Positions 47,883 through 59,341 of a DNA stretch of 64,000 nt are shown here, piece after piece. Source of the stretch: Gonatopus flavifemur. Its lineage: Eukaryota > Arthropoda > Insecta > Hymenoptera > Dryinidae. The position numbers were made by a program, and so were the translations under genes. The DNA lies in NCBI GenBank assembly GCA_018340375.1, contig JAFFJZ010000010.1, positions 13,392,001 through 13,456,000 of the forward strand, read 5' to 3'. The notes under the pieces are model-generated. The model ran no database searches and was not told where the DNA came from. It saw nothing but the letters and a program-made list of their open reading frames with translations. Every line of letters starts with the position of its first letter. Within the stretch, counting starts at the first letter, position 1.

Positions 47883-49672
47883 AAGTGGGGTCCGAAGGCA
47901 TTAAATCCCCGTCAAACTTCGATCACTGGTTCCCTAACAGGGTTCTGACTATAGTCAGAATTAATCATATGGTATTGGCATCCATTATTAGGTCATATCA
48001 GTGGTTGACCACTGAATGATAACTCGGGTCCAGCAACGGTGAGAAGTAATTGGCCAATGATAGAGTTGATGTTCGGACCAGTGATAGGTCAACAAACGGG
48101 GAAAATTACCCATTTTCAGCAATAAAGTTGACTCTATTGAACATTTTTGAATAATTCATGAGAATCCGCAGGAGAATAGAATTTCAATTCCTAATGGATT
48201 ATCCAGTATTCCCAGAATAGAATAATTCGATACATCAGACAAAGAGCAAATTGTATGCTGTTAAAACATCAAAGGCGTGCATTGAAAAAAATCGGTTAGT
48301 TGAATATATTCAGTCACTGTAAAAAAATATATAGTTGAACCGAATGAATTGCTTTGTTCACACGTAAGTTTCTTATTTCTCATGGATAAATTGTTCCATT
48401 AATATTTCAGATAACTGGATTTCTATTTACGCCATTAAAATTCGGCTGGAAGTACTAACATTTAGTTGCCCCAGCTAGGTATCTTTCTCTCAGTAAGGTC
48501 TCGAAAATGGTATAACATGGATTTGATAAAATGATTATAGCATTAAATATCATTCATCAGAAATCATGAATGGAAAATACAATGTGAATCCTGCTGAATA
48601 AGATGAAGATTATTCTTACGAACAAAATTTCTGAATACAAAAATGCGTTGAGAATCTATTGAAAAGAACAAGGAGTACACGGTGTTACGTGGTTGCGGAA
48701 GAACGTGAGAATCCACGCATTGTTCGCATATTTATGTAATGTGAACATGTCAGCGAATATTGCGACCACGTATGTAATGGCAACCACCATGGTAATGTTA
48801 CCACGATATTTCACCGCAACATGTGCTGTGCGGAAAGCGAGTAATTGTGAGGCAGATAGACCTAAATAACCATACAGTAAGTAGATCACATGGAATGTAA
48901 GATATGATGGGCTTGTGAAAATGAAAAACTCGAGAAATAAAGATAAAAGGAAAATGTAGAATCGGTACAATATGTACACATTCATTGTTCAATATATTAA
49001 TTATGGTGTACAACATTTCTGCATGTGCTCTTCTATAAAAAACAGAGAAAAGTGAACAGTAACCGTTACCGCGAATGACAATAATCGTCAAAACATTGAA
49101 GGCAGTTATACAATATCGTGTTTCGCAGTACTCGTTACTGTTCGGTCAGGGATGATAAATTCCATTGTTACTGTCTACTTTCCTCCGTGTAAAAGACCTG
49201 TGCATATCAACTTTTTATCCTCGTCTTCAATTTTGTCCTGTAATGTGCTTGAAACTAAGTCAAGTTTATTAGAGACAGAGTTATGTTGACATCGATTCCA
49301 TAGGCGTGCCTACCGTGGGTGCCATGGGTGCACTGGCACCCACAATTCAGAGTCTAATGTCTAATTTTTGATATCAAATATTCTAATATCCAATATCTAA
49401 TGTCTAATATCTATTTCTTTCAACTACAATACTATCCATAAAAAAACAATATCGCGTAGAGAATGTCAATTCAACAAAAAAAAAGGTAAGTGCCCCCTGA
49501 GTGGGAAATTTTCAAAATTATATATAATTTGAGTATAGTTCAATATAGTTTTTATATAAATTATATATAATTCCAAAAAATTTCACACTGGGCACCCGTA
49601 ATTTGGCTATCCTGGGCACGCCTATGATCGATTCCTCTAAAATTTTCTAGACACAAAAATCAAACGATCATA
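47883..49672. other. Weakly repetitive region, no gene
   Basis: TGACCACTGA / GGTCAAC words occur at 47930-48130. ATGGTAATGTTACCACG words occur at 48660-49190, ending TTTCCTCCGTG then TA (49192), which may be a right end of a CACGGAGG element. The 109-codon hydrophobic frame at 48656-48985 overlaps these words and is not supported as a gene. Confidence 0.4.
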
Positions 49673-49927
49673 CACTGAGAGAAATAATTACTAATACCAA
49701 GAAAATATATTCTTGAATATTTTAAAGAATATATATTCTTGAATGCAACTAACATGGTGTGGGACCAAGAGAAATTCTCTTGAATCAAGAAAATATTTTC
49801 TCAATTCAAGAAATCTACGCTTGGTCCCAGAAAAAATTTCTTGAATCAAGAGAAGATATTTTTGGAGAAATGAATTTCTTGGGACAAGAAAATATATTGT
49901 TGATGATAGTAATTATTTCTCTCTGTG
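49673..49927. repeat. CACTGAGAGAAATAATTA MITE iterating TTCTTGAATCAAGAAAA
   Basis: TA-flanked (49671-49672, 49928-49929), with ends CACTGAGAGAAATAATTAC and GTAATTATTTCTCTCTGTG. It is a full-length relative of 25453-25640. Confidence 0.85.
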
Positions 49928-50204
49928 TATGACAAACACCTGGAAAATCCTGGAGGAAGTTCAGGAATATTCGAAGGAAAACTTCTTTCAGGGTCCAAAG
50001 GGTAGGTACATTGACTATAACTGGGATCATAAATATGATTTATTTGTACTTCAAAATTATTCTCTGGAACAGAGAAATGAAGATATTCACAATACTTATG
50101 GTTCAAAAACCAATCACTAGTTGAAGAAAAAACATTATGGAACCTAACAGAAATTGCCATCATCATTCCAGGTCATTGGGATTGGATACATTCTGGCTGT
50201 ACAG

Positions 50205-51637
50205 TAGGGTGAGCCAAAAGAACTAACTTATTGAATTTATGGATTCAAATAAATTTATATATACCGAGAAAACAATTCTCCCGTTTGGCAGAATTTTTGA
50301 CTCAATTTTAAAAGGTCTCGGTAGGCCTTTGAAATTTCTCATTTAACCTTCCGGCGGGCGCACGATGTTTTCTTTCACACGAGCGGGCGCGCTGGTGTTC
50401 AAAGTACACAACGCAATATTAATACAGATATGGAAAGAATAGACAATTCATGGTAGAATATTGATATACAGAGGATGTCTGGTACATATAAAACAATATT
50501 ATTAAGAATATTGAATTTGCAGTAATCAAAGAAACAGAGTATAAAAATTGTAAAATAAAATATATCATGAGAAACCAAAGAATGTCAAAATGAAATGTTA
50601 TCAATCAGGTAACATCGGATATGCGATATCAGATATGCTTCATGCATCACTATTTGATGTTTGAACCAAATATTTCTGACAAGTTACGGACGTTGAAGAA
50701 TGTTTCTCACATATGAATCTATGACACTGGATACATTTTTGTGTGGTCCTTGTGCTGTCACAAATCTTGCATCTGCCGCGCTTTCAATTCTCTTGTGATG
50801 GTTCTTCATTTCTGACAGGAACATAGTTTTGAGGCAAAGACATGATCAACAACGGAGGAATACATCTGACTCTCAGGCCGATTGTATTTTGTTTCAGATG
50901 AATTTTCAGTGAGAAAGTGATTTCTATGTACTTTGTACACCAGCACGCTCGCTGAAAGGTTGATTAACACGTGCAACAAGCGTTTTCCATTGAAAATGCT
51001 ATTACTTTTGAAACATTTGAGATGAAAATTTTTTCTGAGCAGATTTTTGTAGAGCATTAAATTTTCTAGAATATCATATCTGAGTTGATTTTTTTTAAAT
51101 AAAAAATTTGTGTATTTATAGGCCATGAAGGGCTTTGCTTTTTTTCACTCTCATGGTCCGTGAATATACGAATTTTTTACTTTGAAAAATTGATTCTGGG
51201 ATGATTTTTTAAAGAAATTAATGCCTCACAAAAATCTGCCTGGGAAAAAGTTTTATCTCAATCGGTTCAAAAGTTATAGCATTCACGGAGAAAATATTTC
51301 ATTGAATATTACAGTGTACCACCGGATCAGGGCGCCACATCGGTTTCTTCGAGAAAAATTACTGTGTGGTTGCATAGAATCACAGAGTAATTTTTCTCAA
51401 AGAAACGGATGTGGTGCCCTAATCCGGCGCTACACTGTAATATTTAATGAAATATTTTCTGAGTGCTTTTAATGCAAAAAATATGTTTACGTTTTATTCG
51501 AATGAGAAATTTCAAATGTCCACCGACAATTCTTAAAATTGAGCCAAGAATTCTGCCAAACGGGGGAATTTTTTCCTCGGTATATGAATCCATTTTAATC
51601 CATGAATTCGATAGGTTAGTTTCCTTGGCTCACCCTA
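50205..51637. mobile_element. hAT-like fold-back with CTGTACAG target duplication
   Basis: The ends TAGGGTGAGCCAAAAGAACT and complement are flanked by identical 8-mers CTGTACAG at 50197-50204 and 51638-51645. Long arms match inward through TTGACTCAATTTTAA, TTGGCAGAATT and the GAAATTTCTCATT stretch. 8-bp duplications with TAGGG ends fit hAT elements. Another internal palindrome (51310-51450, CGGATCAGGGCGCCACATCG and complement) and a piggyBac-like relic are nested inside. Confidence 0.75.
50640..50975 (-). pseudogene. piggyBac-like transposase C-terminal remnant
   Basis: On the minus strand, 50784 downward reads KRGRCKICDS, then KCIQCHRFICEKHS, then ends at a TGA at 50640. This C-x2-C...C-x2-C-x4-C...H spacing is the cysteine-rich domain that ends piggyBac-type transposases. 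Upstream, in a different frame (50806-51126), LSASVLVYKVHR resembles the helix before that domain. A one-base frameshift and a TGA separate the two parts, so it is dead. GC-rich inverted pieces (GCTGGTGTTCAAAGTACA near 50390 and its near-complement near 50930) and TTAA at 50343-50346 hint at the ends of the original element. The catalytic core is absent. Confidence 0.55.
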
Positions 51638-51733
51638 CTGTACAGCCTTATTCCAGATTGGATTATCGTTCATCTCCGTGGGAATGATTTTAGTCTCAGT
51701 TTTCATAAAAATGAGGAAAGTGCTGCCCTGGTA

Positions 51734-52094
51734 CACGGAAAATATTTTAGGACTGAATCAATACAACTGTTTGTACTGAAAGAGTTCAAATGTAATTTGA
51801 ACAGTAACAGTGCAACTTTTTGACTTGACTCGGTTAAAAAATTGAATTGTAAAAGTTCAAAACAACATTGAACTCGGTAAGGTCACACGATCCACGCCAT
51901 TGAATCCAATAGTTTGGCGTGAGAGAGTGCGGCGCTGCGTCGAACTATTGGATTTAATGGCGTGGATCGTGTGATCTTACCGAGTTCAATGTTGTTTTGG
52001 ACTCTGAAGATTCGAATTTTGAACTTGAATAACCAAAAATAATTGAACTGTTATATGAATTTCGAACTCTCACAGTCCTAGAATTTTTTCCGTG
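51734..52094. repeat. CACGGAAAA MITE iterating TTCAAANNNATTGAAC
   Basis: The ends CACGGAAAATATTTTAGGAC and complement are flanked by TA at 51732-51733 and 52095-52096. The central arms CGGTAAGGTCACACGATCCA and complement form a strong hairpin with a short loop near 51930. Confidence 0.85.
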
Positions 52095-52225
52095 TAGAAA
52101 ACATTTTAGTTTCTGCTCTGGCGTAAATACCCTGAGAAAACTTCAAATACACGTAACGACAGCGATTCCCAATCACGTAACTGAAATTTTAAGGCACATG
52201 TGTATGTTACGAAAATATACATATA

Positions 52226-53820
52226 CCCTGGTAGACATTTTCTCCAGTTAATCATAAGGCACTTACGAGTTTACTCGTTCAACTTGTGAGGAAGTGATGA
52301 GAAATATTCACGAGTAGCTAGTGAGGAATGTAACGCTCCAACTCATCAGATACTGGCTAGAAAAACTGACCAGTTGCTCGCTAGTATTTCGTTCACTTGA
52401 TAGTATATAAATATCAATAAAATTTCTACAAATCAATAAAAAATCAAAAATATTTTTCACTAACCTCTTTATTTGTCGATTTCCAAAGAGGACCCTGTGA
52501 ATATTTGGAACTTTCATCCATACATGAATTCAATATCCACAAGATTTTATTTGGAAATCCACAATGGGAGGAGGTTTCGCAAAAATATCTTCCAAATTTT
52601 TCTCCTCTGATGCAAAAAGCTTTAGTTCCAGTTCAGATAGCACATTTTTTTAATATATGTATATCCCATACAACATTTTCACTGATTTTTAGAAACAAAT
52701 TATTTTGAAAGAAACAGATGCCTCTCAATTTTTTGGTAATAATTATTCAAGTCATTGGACAACTATCCAGCTACTAAACTCCGTTCTAAACTGTTTTTGG
52801 TGAATCAGGGAAAATATTGTCTTTTCTGAGAATATTCAGCAAACCATCTCAATATTTGTGAGAAACCTGGCTATCAATCGCCCATTTTGGAATTTTGTCT
52901 GTTGTATTTGTAATAGCTAAAGAATCTGGGACTTCAGTTGCACAGTTGCTTCCCTCTTCATCATTAGGGCTACAGTGATCATCTTCAATCTCATTTAGTC
53001 CTGCATCGCTTGACGCATCATTCATCTCGTCAATTGTTGGGAGTTCTAAAGCAGGTGATGTGATTGAATCATGTGAAGATGCAGCGGAATAATTATCTGC
53101 AAATGTAGCATACTGAGATGAAGACGTTCGAACAGGAATATTTGAATTCATAATTTGGATATTTTCATCGAAATCTGAGATTTTATGTAAATTTTTGTAT
53201 GCAATCTGGGAAATAATGATCGAATAGTATGCATGAATATACCAACATGTCTATCAACTTATCGAGGCATCAAAGTATTGATAAGGGTTATATAGAAAGA
53301 ACATTTCTATTGTATTTTGACAATGGGAATACTTGCTCACCTTCTAATTGCTTTTTTTTCGATAATTTGATACCCGATTTTAGTTGAGATTCGTTTCTCT
53401 TTCATAATTGCTGTCGATTTTCACTCTTGCTCATTGATTAAGTTGAATAAAAATAAAAACACGAGGATCGCATTATACCTTTTACAAATACGAATTAAAA
53501 TATCGGCTGCGGAAATTATCGAAAGTATTTTCAGCAGTAATCGCCAGTGATCGCTGTTAGAAAATCTAGACATAGAGGTTAGGCATCTTTTTCTCGTCTT
53601 TGACGATATTTGTTTGATTCTTTTGGGTTTCGAAGTTGGCTATTTCTAACTAGTATGGATTGGGGAAAATTTGTGAAATTCTCACCAGTTTTATCCATCT
53701 GTAATTCATCGGGCCCACCTCACCAAATATTCGCTAATAACTCTCCAGTTTATCCCAACTAGTTTTTCCTTGCCAACCCCTCATGGGTGATCGGGAAAAA
53801 CTCGTAATATTTCTACCAGG
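52226..53820. mobile_element. 1.6-kb CCCTGGTAG element with an ORF
   Basis: The left end CCCTGGTAGACATTTT follows TA (52224-52225). The right end AATATTTCTACCAGG is its imperfect inverse. ACTAGTT/CTCGCTAGT words fill both flanks (52260-52400 and 53640-53800). The centre carries the 100-codon frame at 52849-53151 and otherwise unique DNA. This is the largest member of the CCCTRGTA end group with non-repetitive interior. Confidence 0.5.
52849..53151 (-). CDS. Hypothetical acidic, Ser/Asp-rich ORF (100 aa)
   Basis: Starts at a true ATG and ends at TGA. The protein begins MNSNIPVRTSSSQYATFADN. It is rich in Ser, Asp and Glu (a run around residues 40-75 such as IDEMNDASSDAG and EIEDDHCSPNDEEG) and has no membrane segment, no predicted fold and no motif I recognise. 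Low complexity of this kind is typical of disordered N-termini, including those of some transposases, so it might be the first exon or remnant of an element-encoded protein. It may also be a chance frame. It lies alone in the middle of the CCCTGGTAG element, with no adjoining catalytic domain. Confidence 0.3.
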   Translation of the reverse strand: MNSNIPVRTSSSQYATFADNYSAASSHDSITSPALELPTIDEMNDASSDAGLNEIEDDHCSPNDEEGSNCATEVPDSLAITNTTDKIPKWAIDSQVSHKY

Positions 53821-54359
53821 AAATGTGTGATATAATATAGTAAAAATTTGAAAATTCAATTACTTGTGAATACATTTTTGATCCAAATACCAAGAATTGG
53901 AATTTTGGTTACAAATGTGACTGAGAAAATGATGAAATTTCAAACAATTGTTAACAGTTGAGGGTTTGTTGGTCACAGAGGGGACTTATTAATTGTAAAG
54001 AAACCATCATTCCGATCAACTTGAGATCTGTTGATAGTCAACAAACCTTATTTCATTGAAAAAAATTTGTAATACTTTTTTCTCACTGCACCCATATAGT
54101 AAGCCCCAGCCATGAAACACCGCCGATGACCGGCTAATATGTGGATGGTGCTGAACGCCAACAATCGATTCCCCATTGCTGACCAAGATATGGCCCGTCG
54201 ATGGCTCACAAGGTTTCCGAAGATCAAAACCCTCGATTATAATCGGTCAAGTCATCAATTCAGTCATTCGGCGTTCATTTCTATCCATTGCTGGGCCTAA
54301 AGCATCATCCAGCAGTCCACCATTGATGGGTGCCATTACCGTACGATTAATTCCGGCCA
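53821..54359. other. Small repeat fragments, no gene
   Basis: GTTTGTTGGTCAC (53964) pairs weakly with ATAGTCAACAAACC (54036). A TTTTTTCTCACTG edge at 54078-54090 may be a right end of a CACNGAGA element. Confidence 0.3.
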
Positions 54360-54594
54360 CACTGATAAAAGTGAACTGTAACTATTACCATGCGGAAATG
54401 GTAGTTGAATGACAGAATCTCTAAGCTCAAGGTGGCAACTACGTTATTTGGTATCCATCTTCATGTAAATGGTAACCATTCCCATGTGCATGAATGTTGC
54501 CACGATTCTCCATAGTATCCGAAACCAAATTCGCGAAGCTGTCCCCCAACTACGATTTGTACATGGTAATCATTACATTCCACTTCTCTCAGTG
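54360..54594. repeat. CACTGAGAGAAGTG MITE iterating ATGGTAACCATTAC
   Basis: The left end CACTGATAAAAGTGAACTGT and right end complement CACTGAGAGAAGTGGAATGT align well, both running into AATNATTACC. TA follows the right end (54595-54596); CA precedes the left. The inside repeats TGGTANNCATT words. Confidence 0.7.
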
Positions 54595-54596
54595 TA

Positions 54597-55162
54597 TGTG
54601 TGATGAAATCAACTTATTTCGTTGAATCCATTATTACATCGGTGGCGATGAGTGCCTCGACGTGGTCATCCGCATGGTCCAATGTCCGTTTTCCTCGTAT
54701 AAGTGAGAGAGGAGATGAAAGTTACCACATCTCCAGATGAGGCGATGAATTCTAATATTCATGGATTTTTTTAGACGCATTTTAACATTCAATTTCGTAC
54801 GAGCTCTAGCTGTATCGTTTGTCTACTTATTTGAACTCTGCCCGATTATCTCCAAAATCGTACAGGCTCGCTTCCCTCGCACATCTTTCTCACCATTTCT
54901 CTCTTTTCTCCCTCTCTTCACACCATTAGTATGTGCAATTAAGTATCTAGGTTTATACGCATTATTACATATGGCCCAGTCATAAGCCCACTTATCGGGC
55001 TGTACCTGAAACCCTGTAAGGGTAAGGTGCAAGTGAGAAATTCTAGGCAGTACTAAGGCCCACTCTTGAGCCAAAGACACGCCTACAATTACTTCTACGA
55101 TAGAGTATCGTAAGCCTTATAATTCATATACCCGAATTTCAGAAGCCCGAGAGGCTATATTA
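54597..55162. other. No recognisable gene
   Basis: Unique-looking DNA. Hydrophobic frames such as 54761-54985 reflect a TTTCTC-rich stretch. The phrase GTAAGCCCG.A.TTCAGAAGCCCGA near 55106-55150 recurs inverted near 56060-56300, so the mariner at 55163 lies inside an older inverted repeat. Confidence 0.35.
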
Positions 55163-56053
55163 CTGTGTCCAAAAAGTAAGGTGACATAGCATTTATTTTA
55201 AAGAATCTTTGCTTATTCTCCCAAATCAAATTCATCTCCTCCAAAGTAACCCCTCCGGGATACAATGCGCTTATGCCAACTGATTTTCGAATCTTCGGAA
55301 CAGTTGTTAAAGTCGATTTCCGGGATGGCTTTCAACTCTCTCTTCGATCCGGTTTGTATCTCTTCTAGCGACCCAAAACGGTGTCCCCGAAGCGCTCCTC
55401 TGAATTTGTCGAATAGCCACAGGTCGCCCGATGCCAAATCAAGTGGTTGTGGAACGATATAGGTCGAGTATTGCGAATTGGTCACGGAGAATCAATGTGG
55501 TGTGAGACAGTGCATTGTCGTGGTACAAAAACCAAGAGTTCAAAATGGTATTGACTGATCCTTTTGGAATGTCGACATCATCAGCAAGATCTCTAATTGT
55601 CAATCAACGATTTACAAACACCAAATCTCTGATTTTTTGGACGTGAGCTCCGTCAGTTGAGGTTGACGGTCAACCGGGACGCTCTTCGTCTTCGACATGT
55701 TCTCGACCTTCTTGGAACCCTTCATACCACTCGTGAACATTTTTCCTCAACATAGCTTCATCATCTCAGGCTTTCTGCACCATCTTCAACAAATCAGCAG
55801 CAGAAAATTCATCCCGCAAACGAAATTCAATGCAAATTCTTTGCTCAACAAATGCAGAAATTTGTAAAAATCAGAAAATTCAATTTTAGCAGCTTACAAA
55901 ACGCAGCGTATCTCAAACATCAATGGATATTTTGATGTGTCCCTTGGCACGGATATCAAAGACAGTCCTGTCAATCTGAAAATAAGAGCACTTCCCCAAA
56001 TCCATTTACGCGCGGGGTTTGAATTCAAAGGTCACCTTACTTTTTGAACACAG
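55163..56053 (-). mobile_element. Internally deleted mariner-type element (891 bp)
   Basis: The terminal repeats CTGTGTCCAAAAAGTAAGGT and complement are flanked by TA at 55161-55162 and 56054-56055. It is ~400 bases shorter than an intact mariner. The ends and coding relics differ from both the 1223-2515 mariner and the 37748 fragment, so three mariner lineages occur in the window. Confidence 0.9.
55213..55830 (-). pseudogene. Mariner transposase, stops and internal deletion
   Basis: Reading the minus strand from about 55745 gives VHEWYEGFQEGREHVEDEER, the N-terminal HTH-to-GRP region. In the same frame follow TGA, PSTSTDGAHVQKIRDL, VNR, TGA, LTIRDLADDVDIPKGSV. The frame then jumps directly to LYHDNALSH, which holds the second catalytic Asp. 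The stretch with the WVP motif and first Asp is gone. A frameshift near 55490 leads to the 90-codon C-terminal frame, where the usual SPDLAP-D motif has decayed to PLDLASGDLWLF and GYFGGDEFDLGE ends the protein. Both TGA codons sit where CGA (Arg) would be expected, which fits C-to-T decay. Confidence 0.85.
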
Positions 56054-56055
56054 TA

Positions 56056-57631
56056 GTATGCCCTAAGGTCCGTAAGCCCGAAGTTGGATAACCCCGAATG
56101 AAGAATCAATCAATTAAATAGTATAAATGAATTATCAGATACTTTGATATGACTTAAAGCATCAATAAACCATCAACAGAAGCGTATTTTACTTTTAAAT
56201 TGTATAAAAGTATCCAATACTTAATTTATATACTAAAGTTCATAACTTTTTACTCGGGGTTATGCAACTTCGGGTTTACGGGCATTCGGGCATATGATTT
56301 CAGGGCTTACGATACTCTACCAATGTCTGCTAACGTGTTGGCGAGAAAGAAAAGAGCGAGGAGTGCTTTATGGCTAGGAGCTGTAAGAGGACTAGAATAT
56401 GTGCTCCGACACAAAACTATTCATCCGTTACTATCCAGCTTTGTATCTCAAGTATCGATCAGAAGTATTCCCATCGTTTTCTCAACATTGAAGTACAGCT
56501 CATATCCCTAGTATCCAAACGCATACATAGTGGATATAATACTGCTTGCGTGAATCTATTCTGTCTCGATGATCTCGGGTTTTTCTTTTAATACGCTCCT
56601 CGATTCCTCCTCCTCTCACGCATATACCAGTATGATCAAGGGAACTATAAAAGGATGAAATTACGTGAGCTATGACAGGAGTTCAAGATCAATTGCATTT
56701 AGATTAAACCTTGACGCATCACGAAGTAGTTCCTCAATCTACGACAGCAGTCACAATATTTTGAAATATTCTCGTGAATATTCAAAAATTCTCATTATCA
56801 TGTGATTTCAGATTCTCTGCACTCGATGTGATGAGTTTGCATTTGATCATAGAGCGCACTTCATCTTTCAGATGCGAAGCATCCAAATTGATTGAGTATT
56901 TCGATCTTCGGAGAATTGAAATCATCTAATATACCGATTTGCGAATGTGTTTACGTAATGTGAAACTCGCTAAACATCCTCTGGCACATCAATAGAAATT
57001 GGTTTTCTTCTCAGTATATGCATGGGATCGAAAAGATTAAAACCTCGATTTTCCGAACCAGTAACGTGGAATGAAGTTGAGATTGATTTCGAGAAGGAAT
57101 ATATTCAGAGAAAACCAGAAGCACGCAATTGGATTGCACCATCTTTTGATCACGAGAGGAGGTTTGATTATTCACGTCATTTTTCCAGAGACAGCTCACT
57201 CATGGGTTTCAATTATTGCTCGTCAAGAATCGATCCAAAGTTGTCGATCGTTGGGATAAAATTCCTACGGTTTAATTACATTAGTGCGATTTATTCTGAT
57301 TATTCAATGCAGGTGAATTAATGGTAATATTCTTTCCTCATATTTTTTTGTAATTTTCAACGCGTCGTGAAAAGATTTCAAGAATAGAATGGAAAGTGGA
57401 TCTCATTCATTTATTGATTAAGAATTGTCAATCGATGAATAGCCGAGCCATGTCCTCAACAAAGTAGACTAATCTCAGTTTGTTCGGTTTACTTGAAAGG
57501 AAATAGTCTAGCAAATTGATTAGTAACTTATAAAAAATGTGGCACTTCAAGTTATTGAACAGTCAGAAGTCAGTTGAAGAGCTACTTATTAATTGACGAT
57601 TCAGAATTAACAAGTCATTGATTATTCAGTA
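56056..57631. promoter_or_regulatory. Unique region with TATA-like site at 56646
   Basis: CTATAAAAGGATG at 56645-56657 is a strong TATA match, with candidate start regions ~30-36 bases on (AGGAGTTCAAGATC). No start codon with a long frame follows. A 99-codon frame at 57022-57321 is preceded by TTTTCTTCTCAG, a passable splice acceptor, but its protein matches nothing I know. The rest shows no structure. Confidence 0.25.
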
Positions 57632-58098
57632 CACAGAGAAATTTATGGCCAAACGTACTATGGAATTATAGGAATGGGGGAACATACTGACTCCTAATGA
57701 AATTCACTATAAAACATTGTAAATTTGATCAGGTTTCTATTGTTATGTCATAGTAAATTTCATTCAAATATAGTAAATTTCATTAGAATCCAGTACGCTG
57801 AAAAAAAAATTTCTTCCAACCAAATAAATAGTTTATTTGTCCTCTCTCCATAAAATATTTCTTAGGATTAGTGAAATATTTAATCGAATCAAATAATGGA
57901 ATGCTTGCCCAAAATAAATTGGGCTTCTGAATAAATAATTTATGCGACACAAGTAATCAGTTTTTGCATCTAATTGAATATTTAATTTCTACAAACAAAT
58001 ATTTTATGGAGAGAGGACAAAAATATATATTTTTTCCAGTGTATGTTGCCCCATTTCTATAATTCTATAGTAAATTTGACTATAAATTTCTCTCAGTG
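57632..58098. repeat. CACAGAGAAATTTATGG MITE, host of a nested MITE
   Basis: TA-flanked (57630-57631, 58099-58100), with ends CACAGAGAAATTTATGG and ATAAATTTCTCTCAGTG. It iterates TATAGTAAATTTCATT words. The insertion 57796-58041 divides it. Confidence 0.8.
57796..58041. repeat. Nested CGCTGAAAAA MITE iterating AATATTTNNTTCGA
   Basis: TA lies at 57794-57795 and 58042-58043. The arms include TTTGTCCTCTCCATAAAATA and its complement. It sits inside 57632-58098 and keeps the two outer arms alignable when removed. Confidence 0.8.
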
Positions 58099-58332
58099 TA
58101 AGCATGTATGCTTTTTTTACACGATTATACATGATCTTCTGCCTTACAATATATCATATACATCTTTTCACAGTTAATTTACAATCCCTTACGTTGTTCC
58201 TCTTTGTTCACACTTTTTTGTTATGTGATCCTTTCTTTTCGCCACATGAAGAAGTCTCATCTTTTCAGTTACCATGTTCATCCGGTCAAGGATTTATTAT
58301 TTGTTTAATGCATTCTGAAGAATTTCAATTAT

Positions 58333-58403
58333 AGGGTGAGACCACTAGTTACGTGATGAACATCAGTAATGGAATCCTGTTCTTATTTCCTCAATAATCC
58401 ACG
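58333..58403. other. Solo TAGGGTGAG end
   Basis: TAGGGTGAGACCACTAG resembles the left end of the hAT-like fold-backs, but no partner end is visible. Confidence 0.2.
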
Positions 58404-58984
58404 CCCTGTTGAAGATCCCCTGATGAATGAGATCGCGAAATTCGCATGCGGACCCAGATTCCCACCTGGAACCAGTCGGATTCCCATCAAGTATCCGCGT
58501 TGTCCTTCCAGATCCTGCACAGGACATTTCAGGGTCTCGTCCGGGGTCTCTCAGGTTGCGGGCCAAGACCATTTGGGTTCCCACCTAATCAGCGATGGGA
58601 CGCTGAATTACTTCAGAGAATTTACTTAGCGCATAATACTAAGTATTTTACATTTTGGGTTTCCTACAGTTTTTTACATCAGGGAATTCCAGTAAAAACA
58701 CCAGAAATCACTGGTTTCAGATCGATCATAGCGTTTCGACCTAGCAGGGATGATTGACTGTAATTCACTTAATTTATTGCACTGGTAATAAGCCGGTAAA
58801 ATACCAAAAAATAGTTTACGACAGGTAATTTGGCATCACTGCGCTTGGCAGGCCTCTGAAGGGTCCCCTGCAGGACCTAGAAAGACAACGCGGGTCCTTG
58901 GTGAGAACCCGACTGGTTCCAGGTAAGAATCCAGGTCAGCATGCAAATTTTGCGATCCCATTCATCTGGGAATTTTCAACAAGG
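58404..58984. repeat. CCCTGTTGAA fold-back iterating GGTTCCAGGT words
   Basis: The ends CCCTGTTGAAGATCCCC and GAATTTTCAACAAGG are inverted. Inner arms GATCGCGAAATTCGCATGC and GGAACCAGTCGGATTC pair with 58905-58960. About 260 bases of unrelated sequence (about 58598-58855) separate the arms and may be an insertion. Confidence 0.7.
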
Positions 58985-59341
58985 CCTACGCAAACGCTTC
59001 GACTATGTTCGATACGCAGGAACCCGAGTGGAAATTCATATTGGGTGTTCGATCAGGAACAGATCTGGTCATGAAGTATGATAGGGGATGCCAAATTACA
59101 ATCCTAGCAGGACCAGATTTGGTTGAGCCTAATCAGGCGTACCAAATCATGACCTCAACAGGACCAGATCAGGTGTGCCAAAATCAAGTTAGCACTGCCT
59201 GATCGGGCCTATAATGAACATGAGGCTGGCCATACAATTTTCCTGCTTGGGAAGTTTCATGATTTGATTTTGTTGTGAATTCCGCTAAAATAAAGGTTGT
59301 CGGAAAGAGTGGACTGAATTTGAAATCTGCAGTCAATATAT
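58985..59341. repeat. AGGACCAGATCAGGTNTGCC words
   Basis: Several ACCAGATCNGGT/CCAAATCA phrases, probably part of a damaged element of the next family. Confidence 0.45.

Noticed and set aside
48656..49091. Hydrophobic open frames resembling a membrane protein
   Set aside because: The minus-strand frame reads AT-rich DNA and ATGGTAACCATTAC-type words; no start context, no domain.
54761..54985. 74-codon hydrophobic frame
   Set aside because: Comes from a TTTCTC-rich stretch; the opposite strand is equally open.
57022..57321. 99-codon frame after a pyrimidine tract and AG
   Set aside because: One possible splice acceptor is weak evidence; the peptide matches no family I know and there is no partner exon, so only noted under the region entry.
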